Origin: a virus | Direction: 5' to 3' (one strand) | IMG/VR virus record: IMGVR_UViG_3300030090_003345 | Location: 1-53,048 of that record | DNA length: 53,048 nt | Shown here: positions 49,112 through 53,048 of the stretch, piece by piece | Layout: every line of letters begins with the position of its first letter | Numbering within the stretch: the stretch's first letter is position 1 | Made by a program: the position numbers and the translations under genes | Notes under the pieces: model-generated | Seen by the model: the letters and a program-made list of their open reading frames with translations, nothing else | Databases searched by the model: none | Told to the model about the DNA's origin: nothing

Positions 49112-49188
49112 GTAAGCCCACGGGGGTATACCCCCAAGCTTATCCCGCCGCATACGCCCGCAGGTATCCCCTACTTGCGGGTTTTTTT
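49112..49188 (+). ncRNA. Candidate ~77-nt small RNA with two hairpins
   Basis: Predicted from a promoter at 49077-49105 and an intrinsic terminator at 49157-49188. The interval includes a 14-base perfect palindrome GGGGGTATACCCCC (49122-49135) and a 10-pair terminator stem. No ORF with a ribosome site lies between them. Alternatives: both stems are only DNA operators, or the unit is a short early transcript that blocks convergent late transcription. Confidence 0.45.
49157..49188 (+). terminator. Rho-independent terminator, rightward
   Basis: CCCGCAGGTA-tcccc-TACTTGCGGG, a 10-base stem with one G-T pair, followed by seven T. On the minus strand there is no T tract, so this terminates rightward transcripts only, which is odd because no rightward gene precedes it within 35 kb. 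Confidence 0.88.
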
Positions 49189-49327
49189 ATGCCCGTTGAA
49201 TACCTACGGGGAGCCGGGAGTGTCCAATATTTGTACAACAACCTAAAAATAAAAAAAATACCGCCAGTTTGCATGTACATGTAGGGGTACCCCCAGTGGC
49301 CCTTGCCTACCGTAACCCACTGTTTTT

Positions 49328-49357
49328 ATTATAATTCTTGTTTTGACTTACTGTAAA
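49328..49357 (-). promoter_or_regulatory. Second leftward promoter upstream of terS
   Basis: On the minus strand TTTACA (49357-49352), 18-base spacer, TATAAT (49333-49328): five of six at -35 and a perfect -10. It would read leftward over the candidate small RNA (antisense to it) and into terS. Confidence 0.65.
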
Positions 49358-49583
49358 TACCCTCATTGATGGAATCAAAAGTAAACCTGCAGTTTTCCCG
49401 CCAGTTCAAGCAAGACCATACGCACACCTGCGCGTATGCCCTACTTGCGCACCGTATTTACCCTTGATGACAAAAGTGACAACCAAAAACCTACCTTTTT
49501 CTTTCCCTTTAGATAGACCCCACTGGACACCCAGAAAAACCCGAAAGCTTTACCGGTCAACGCCTTAGGTATTTTTCTAGGAC

Positions 49584-49609
49584 AAAAAAAGGCCCCCGTA
49601 GTGGGGGCC
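49584..49609 (-). terminator. Terminator of early leftward block
   Basis: On the minus strand GGCCCCC-ACTAC-GGGGGCC stem followed by seven T. It lies about 60 bases after the last gene of the block (stop at 49670) and isolates it from the late promoters. Confidence 0.92.
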
Positions 49610-49669
49610 AAAAAGCCGGCGGGATAATCTGAGATTGGAGAAACTCAGCACCGGCTTGAGGGAATGGGG

Positions 49670-49879
49670 TTACTCTGTTCGGATGGACAGATAGAGGTCG
49701 GAAGCATCAGACAGCAGTTTGTCCAGTTCCTTCATGAATGCTTGGTCAGCATCAGATAAGTAAATCTTACGCTCTATACCGGACCCCTCAACCTTACCGG
49801 CATAAGCATTACTAGACACAATTGAGCGCAGACGATTTATCTGGTCAGGCGTGAAACTCAGTGATTTTTTCATACGCAT
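49670..49879 (-). CDS. Small hypothetical protein, 69 aa
   Basis: Last gene of the leftward early block. ATG at 49879 (a second ATG at 49873) with GGGAGCTAAATCCA upstream. It begins MRMKKSLSFTPDQINRLRSI, then a short beta segment (ERKIYLSDADQAF) and a helical end (LDKLLSDASDLYLSIRT). No DNA-binding motif is clear. Follows the winged-helix regulator gene by 5 bases and may work with it. Confidence 0.65.
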   Translation of the reverse strand: MRMKKSLSFTPDQINRLRSIVSSNAYAGKVEGSGIERKIYLSDADQAFMKELDKLLSDASDLYLSIRTE

Positions 49880-49884
49880 TGGAT

Positions 49885-50361
49885 TTAGCTCCCGTTTGAT
49901 ATTTTCTTGAGTGCGTTATGCACATCTGCAGAATACACAAAGCTTTCCAAATGTACAAGCTCTATCCCACGGTAGTGCCGTTCCAACATACGACAGACCT
50001 TGTCGATGTTCTGGTGATGTAGAGCAACCCGCTTAGGTCTGCCGGCCAAACGATACACCAGTGGAACATGGAAACGACTCCGTAGGTGCAAGATATACTG
50101 ATAGGCAGTAGATCGGGTGACACCTAAGCACAAAGCAATATGCTCTACCGACAAAGGTACGTCCGACTTGTGCAAGAGGTCCAAGATTTTGAAGTGGGTT
50201 TTCCCCCACTGGTTCACCGCCTTAGGTGCAGAAAGCTCCAAAGCTTTGACATCATCCGCTAGGCCCGCCAGTGTCGAAACGATGGAGACTCTAGCGACTC
50301 CTTCCAACTTAGAGGCCAAAGCTGACAACTCGTCAGCGATACGCTTTTGTTCTATGTTCAT
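49885..50361 (-). CDS. Winged-helix transcriptional regulator, 158 aa
   Basis: The true start is ATG 50361 with GGGAG nine bases upstream; the frame is open to 50592 but that overlaps two other genes. The N-terminal half is a helical region (RIADELSALASKLEGVARV). The middle has a helix-turn-helix followed by a wing: LSVEHIALCLGVTRSTAYQ, then YILHLRSRFHVPLVYR and GRPKRVAL. This is the only clear DNA-binding regulator of the window and could control early-to-late switching at the palindromes in 1570-1609 and 49122-49293. Target is inference. Confidence 0.75.
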   Translation of the reverse strand: MNIEQKRIADELSALASKLEGVARVSIVSTLAGLADDVKALELSAPKAVNQWGKTHFKILDLLHKSDVPLSVEHIALCLGVTRSTAYQYILHLRSRFHVPLVYRLAGRPKRVALHHQNIDKVCRMLERHYRGIELVHLESFVYSADVHNALKKISNGS

Positions 50362-50366
50362 GACAA

Positions 50367-50462
50367 TTAACTCCCAAAAATAGCGATTAATATGATGTAA
50401 CAAACTAAGATACCCAAACCAACGCATCCTAGTCGTACGATCAATCCGAATAGTTCCAACAT
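50367..50462 (-). CDS. 31-aa single-TM peptide
   Basis: ATG 50462 shares TGATG with the stop of the DUF932-like gene and has GGAGG seven bases upstream. The product begins MLELFGLIVRLG and is one hydrophobic helix (GLGILVCYIILIAIFG). The regulator start follows six bases after its stop, and the regulator ribosome site overlaps its last codons, so the three genes are translated together. May act at the host membrane; function unknown. Confidence 0.65.
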   Translation of the reverse strand: MLELFGLIVRLGCVGLGILVCYIILIAIFGS

Positions 50463-51484
50463 CAAGCGGCCTCCAGTGCCAACCACTGAGGAGACTCCAA
50501 CACAGCACGAACGTCAGCATTACGCTTGAACTGGACGCGATGTTGTTGGGCGTTACCCCGACTGGTTTGAAGCTCGGTAGTAGTGCCGTCATCGTTCTGA
50601 CGTTCCCACGTTGTATCAGTGTGAGTCGCCCAGTGTGTCAAGGCGTTATAACCCGCCCACAGAGTACGGCCAAGCTCCCTTTGCTCTTCATTAAAACGAT
50701 ACGTCAAGTAGTCCAAGAGTCGCCCATTGACTCGGGTAGTATTGTCACTGGATAACTTACGGCCTTCGCCTGTCAGCCGGCAAACTGTGTTCTCTAGGAT
50801 CTCAGTCCATTGGCTAGGGTGCAGTTCGATGGTCATCCATTCGTCCATTTTTTCCCGGTGGTTCATAAACATGTCAAGCCCTAGGTTAGCTTTAGCAATC
50901 ATCGCACTAGGAGACAGACTGGCTGTGTGCTTGCGTTTTTGGTGGTACGCCTTCTGACCCCCGAACACCATCGTATTACGGCAGTAATCCCGATAAGCCC
51001 CAGAGAACACCTGAAACGCCCACGACATGTCGACGCTGTTAACGATGTCGGCTCTAGCCGTGATGCCATCACCTTTGCCGTCGATATCAAACGTCAGGTC
51101 GTTGAAGTAAACAGCGCGGGAAGCTTTGCGGCCTCCCTCGTACAGCCGATCTACTACCGTCAGGTTTCCAGTGGGCAAGCTCGCATTATCCACGATGGTA
51201 TTACCTTGGTGACGAAATACCTCACCGTGGTCGACTAGCTTGTACGTCTTAGCGACTGGCGGAGAGTCCAACACCTCACCGCTAACGGTATTGCGTAAAG
51301 CAAAGAAACCATCAAACGGCTTGTGAGTAAAACCGCCAGAGGTCGGCGTTTTTGTGTATAGGGGAATCTTGCTGATTTGCCCTCGCTCTGCGAACAAGTC
51401 AATACTGGTCACGTCATCGTGCACCATCTCAAGACCATTGGGTATTTCACGGATCACCCCGTCCGGTATGAATTGACTCGACAT
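50462..51484 (-). CDS. DUF932-like phage/plasmid protein, 340 aa
   Basis: Start ATG 51484 with a GGGGGG ribosome site; more residues are open upstream but lack one. The sequence has the family order: AKTYKLVDHGEVFRHQG, then VFSGAYRDYCRNTMVFGG, then KRKHTASLSPSAM, and ending with GYNALTHWATHTD. DUF932 proteins are widespread in phages and plasmids and their function is not established. Lies between unknown genes in the early block. Recognition is from memory of the pattern. Confidence 0.75.
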   Translation of the reverse strand: MSSQFIPDGVIREIPNGLEMVHDDVTSIDLFAERGQISKIPLYTKTPTSGGFTHKPFDGFFALRNTVSGEVLDSPPVAKTYKLVDHGEVFRHQGNTIVDNASLPTGNLTVVDRLYEGGRKASRAVYFNDLTFDIDGKGDGITARADIVNSVDMSWAFQVFSGAYRDYCRNTMVFGGQKAYHQKRKHTASLSPSAMIAKANLGLDMFMNHREKMDEWMTIELHPSQWTEILENTVCRLTGEGRKLSSDNTTRVNGRLLDYLTYRFNEEQRELGRTLWAGYNALTHWATHTDTTWERQNDDGTTTELQTSRGNAQQHRVQFKRNADVRAVLESPQWLALEAA

Positions 51485-51485
51485 T

Positions 51486-51887
51486 TCAGTTACCCCCCTG
51501 CACAGATTTAGAAACCCCATCACGCCAGTCTGTCACGGTCGTCTCAGTATTTAGAAAATCGTCGGTGGTTTTGTCGTACCCCGTCTCTAGGTTTTCGGTG
51601 TAGGTCCCATCAAAATACTTAATGGTAGGCTCTACGCCATAGGAAAGAACGGTCGCCCAAGCACTGGTGCAGTCAACGGCAACGGTCAATTCAGTACCGA
51701 TATTCCATTCGACAGACCCGATGCGCTGACCTCCCATATGTCCAGACTTTCGGTCACTCATTCGCAACTTAATGATCTGAACAGGTAAGCCGTAGGCGTC
51801 CTTTTTCAGTAAGAGAAACGTACCGGCATCGCCAGCAGTCCAAGTAAACTCCGATATTAGAGTCCCCTCAATCGTTTGCATATCCAT
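51486..51887 (-). CDS. Hypothetical protein, 133 aa
   Basis: First gene after the promoter at 51937-51965. ATG 51887 or 51881 (MDMQT) with AGGAGCTTATCTA upstream. The product is beta-rich and polar (GTLISEFTWTAGDAGTFLLL, WNIGTELTVAVDCTSAW), with an acidic Thr-rich C-terminal half. The stop is two bases from the start of the DUF932-like gene. No family recognised. Confidence 0.6.
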   Translation of the reverse strand: MDMQTIEGTLISEFTWTAGDAGTFLLLKKDAYGLPVQIIKLRMSDRKSGHMGGQRIGSVEWNIGTELTVAVDCTSAWATVLSYGVEPTIKYFDGTYTENLETGYDKTTDDFLNTETTVTDWRDGVSKSVQGGN

Positions 51888-51936
51888 TAGATAAGCTCCT
51901 GTTTAAATCCAACCACACCATGCGGTTGGTCTCTTG

Positions 51937-51965
51937 ACTATAGCACAGAAAACAAAGGTACATAA
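51937..51965 (-). promoter_or_regulatory. Internal early leftward promoter with extended -10
   Basis: On the minus strand TTATGT (51965-51960), 17-base spacer ending in TGC, and TATAGT (51942-51937), an extended -10 type. The leader contains a hairpin CCAACC/GGTTGG (51909-51929) just before the ribosome site of the 133-residue gene. Drives the regulator sub-operon. Confidence 0.55.
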
Positions 51966-51966
51966 C

Positions 51967-52122
51967 CTAAATTAACAGTAGATAGACAACAAAAAGCAAA
52001 GTAAGAGCAAAGGCAAGTGACGAAAATCGCGCCTTGCGCTGATTAGTCGATTCAAAAACAATCTTTTGTTTAGATTCCCTTTTAGTAAGACGCTGTAAAG
52101 TTGGGGGATGGTAAATTTTCAT
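51967..52122 (-). CDS. 51-aa tail-anchored membrane peptide
   Basis: I start at ATG 52122, with TTTGGAG eight bases upstream; the frame extends to 52179 without a site. The N-terminus is basic (KRESKQKIVFESTNQRKARF) and the last 17 residues are one TM helix (SLAFALTLLFVVYLLLI) reaching the C-terminus, so the peptide is probably anchored in the inner membrane with the charged part in the cytoplasm. Function unknown. Confidence 0.65.
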   Translation of the reverse strand: MKIYHPPTLQRLTKRESKQKIVFESTNQRKARFSSLAFALTLLFVVYLLLI

Positions 52123-52155
52123 CTTGAAAACTCCAAAGTTGTTGGATGGTAAATT
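52093..52155. repeat. Imperfect 25-bp direct repeat around a start codon
   Basis: 52093-52117 and 52131-52155 share CT-AAAGTT-GGATGGTAAATT with four mismatches, 38 bases apart. On the minus strand the first copy reached carries the ribosome site of the 51-residue gene and the second begins inside its coding part. May be a duplication or a protein-binding pair. Confidence 0.6.
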
Positions 52156-52175
52156 CAAAAAGCAAAAACTAGAGG

Positions 52176-52835
52176 TCAATGCGTTTTGAAAATGATGTTC
52201 TTGTCAGGTGCGTCCCAACAAAGAGCGCAAGTTGTGCAAGCTTGTGTTTTGCCTTCCTGTTCTGGACACACAATACCGTCACTAGTTAGCTCCTCACTGT
52301 TGGCACTAAACGTCCCGCAAGTATCAGACCATCGTACAGCCCATCGTTCCGGGAAATGAAAACGTGTAAGCATTAGCTCGTTGTGTATCGGTCCCTCCTC
52401 TACGTGCGTATAACCCCACACATAGAGATTTTGGTGTAATACCAAAAGTCTACGCCAGAGTCGCACATACTCTGCACTATAGAAATCCCCTAGAACATGT
52501 AAGCGCACCAAGACTAAACGGCCTTTGTTTTTGGCCTTGGTACAAATTTCTTTTACCTCCTTAATCAATCGCGCTTCTAGTTTCTCGCCATGCTCAATAC
52601 GATGGGCGAACGGCATATTGTTACCGTAGCAATCATCCCAGTGGTGGCAAGAGGTCGGGCATGTTTCTCGTTCAGTTAGCGTGAGGGTATACACCTCCGC
52701 ACCTTTCAACTTACCTTTTTTTACGTGCCTCCCTGCACCTCCTATTTTCGCGCTCGATGGCTTCTTTAAGACGGAGTGCAAGTATCCCGTCAAGCTTTTT
52801 TTGCTTTTTTGGTAGCGTGTTGTGGTTAAGTTCAT
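52176..52835 (-). CDS. Cysteine-rich conserved phage protein, 219 aa
   Basis: ATG 52835 has a strong GGGAGAATTCAAG site. After LTGYLHSVLKKPSSAKIGG comes TLTLTERETCPTSCHHWDDC, then CYGNNMPFAHRIE, VRLHVLGDFYSAEYVRLW and a late CPEQ...CTTCALCW cluster. The seven or so cysteines in pairs suggest a metal or Fe-S site, and the HVLGDFYS segment recalls a family I remember from phages and plasmids without a known function. A radical-SAM-like enzyme was considered, but the CxxxCxxC motif is not in the standard form. Overlaps the next upstream gene by 125 bases. Confidence 0.65.
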   Translation of the reverse strand: MNLTTTRYQKSKKSLTGYLHSVLKKPSSAKIGGAGRHVKKGKLKGAEVYTLTLTERETCPTSCHHWDDCYGNNMPFAHRIEHGEKLEARLIKEVKEICTKAKNKGRLVLVRLHVLGDFYSAEYVRLWRRLLVLHQNLYVWGYTHVEEGPIHNELMLTRFHFPERWAVRWSDTCGTFSANSEELTSDGIVCPEQEGKTQACTTCALCWDAPDKNIIFKTH

Positions 52836-52953
52836 CTTGAATTCTCCCTAAATTTATTTGCTCTTGTACTGTCGATAAATAACTGTGTGTGTCTTCGTCG
52901 TTTGCTCTCCAGTCTGCTAAAGCTTCTGGATGGCAAATTGTTTTTGGTTTCAT
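52711..52953 (-). CDS. Basic helical hypothetical protein, 80 aa
   Basis: ATG 52953 with GGAGCAACA upstream, inside the terminal repeat; in the circle it follows the 45-residue gene of 14-151. N-terminal half includes ICHPEALADWRANDEDTH, the C-terminal half is a charged helix (RLKEAIERENRRCREARKKR). Its last 125 bases overlap the first 42 codons of the cysteine-rich gene in another frame, an unusually long overlap in which both frames look coded. Confidence 0.65.
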   Translation of the reverse strand: MKPKTICHPEALADWRANDEDTHSYLSTVQEQINLGRIQDELNHNTLPKKQKKLDGILALRLKEAIERENRRCREARKKR

Positions 52954-53046
52954 TGTTGCTCCTAATCAGTTTGGTCAATGCAAATAATAACATATTCGCT
53001 AAACAACGATTTTACCTGTTCAACAGAATCTGCAATTACATAAATG
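52949..53046. repeat. Right copy of 98-bp terminal direct repeat
   Basis: Exact copy of bases 1-98. It carries the 3' part of the 45-residue gene whose complete copy is at 14-151, so that second copy is truncated by the window end. The start codon of the 80-residue gene (52711-52953) lies in this repeat. The single mismatch at 53047 lies just beyond the identical stretch and may be an assembly-end error. Confidence 0.95.
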
Positions 53047-53048
53047 GA

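Larger units (their letters stand above)
48943..49669. other. 727-base non-coding control region
   Basis: The largest gap in the genome, between the late operon start and the end of the early leftward block. It contains two leftward promoters, one rightward promoter with a ~77-base candidate RNA and terminator, the leftward terminator of the early block, palindromes (GGGGGTATACCCCC at 49122, CATGTACATG at 49272, GGGGTACCCC at 49284), and a second copy of TATSCCCTACTTGCG-type sequence near 49437. No ORF with a credible ribosome site was seen. Confidence 0.7.

Noticed and set aside
49100-49140. tRNA-like fragment: an anticodon-arm-like TGGGT/GCCCA stem with TTGTAA loop
   Set aside because: No acceptor or D arm can be drawn around it and no T-loop (GTTCRA) follows; the palindrome GGGGGTATACCCCC and terminator explain the pairing better.
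49189-49284. 31-codon plus-strand frame MPVEYLRGAG after the rightward terminator
   Set aside because: Its ATG lies directly behind the terminator T tract with no ribosome site.
52176-52835. Radical SAM enzyme
   Set aside because: Cysteines are spaced CPTSC and CYG, not the CxxxCxxC required; only a cysteine-rich metal site can be claimed.
1-53048. CRISPR arrays, insertion sequences, phage RNA polymerase
   Set aside because: No regularly spaced repeats, transposase motif or T7-type RNA polymerase frame was found by reading the sequence.

Overview
The window looks like the complete, circularly permuted or terminally redundant genome of a lytic marine podovirus. The last 98 bases repeat the first 98, giving about 52.95 kb of unique sequence. 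Gene content resembles the HMO-2011-type phages of marine alphaproteobacteria (SAR116, Roseobacter/RCA). The clearest link is a family A DNA polymerase with a DnaJ-like double CxxCxGxG zinc finger in its middle. It sits with a separate primase and DnaB-type helicase, a T7-type endonuclease I, a class Ia ribonucleotide reductase and a T7-like tail nozzle. The host and group assignment is inference from remembered families. I see no phage RNA polymerase gene, so host polymerase probably transcribes everything, and several sigma70-like promoters fit that.

Layout. (1) About 1-1456 on the minus strand, continuing through the circular junction into 52953-49670, is one leftward block of small, mostly unknown genes. 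It includes a DUF932-like protein, a winged-helix regulator, a cysteine-rich protein and a 31-residue membrane peptide, and it ends at a strong terminator at 49584-49609. (2) 1457-1738 is a divergent control region with palindromes and a 13-codon leader ORF fused by ATGA overlap to the primase gene. (3) 1739-14326 on the plus strand is replication and nucleotide metabolism: primase, helicase, nuclease, 3'-5' exonuclease, polymerase, SSB-like protein, RecB-like FeS exonuclease, endonuclease I, DUF3310 protein, NrdA, NrdB and a second PD-(D/E)XK protein. (4) At 14324-14348 a hairpin separates the convergent transcripts. (5) 48942 down to 14368 on the minus strand is the virion and lysis module, in transcription order: TerS, TerL, a degenerate tyrosine-recombinase-like protein, portal, an overprinted small gene, a large structural protein, scaffold, capsid, decoration-like protein, four small very basic proteins, lysozyme, tail adaptor, tail nozzle, tail fibres, holin-like proteins, internal virion proteins, a Lys/Gly/Met repeat protein, and a 40-residue His/Cys/Glu-rich miniprotein. 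(6) 48943-49669 is a 727-base non-coding region with promoters in both directions and a candidate short RNA ending at an intrinsic terminator.

How it works together. Early leftward genes and the regulator probably redirect the host. The rightward operon makes dNTPs (NrdAB), replicates DNA and resolves it. The leftward late operon builds the capsid and tail and lyses the cell. Genes are tightly coupled: ATGA, TAATG and TGATG junctions are common and decided many starts here.

Most unusual: a XerD-spaced but His-to-Ser/His-to-Arg tyrosine-recombinase fold between TerL and portal; a tail-fibre domain with a complete amicyanin-type copper-ligand pattern; a tiny metal-binding miniprotein with two CCHEH motifs; a gene overprinted on the portal C-terminus; and a promoter-hairpin-terminator unit that looks like a small RNA.
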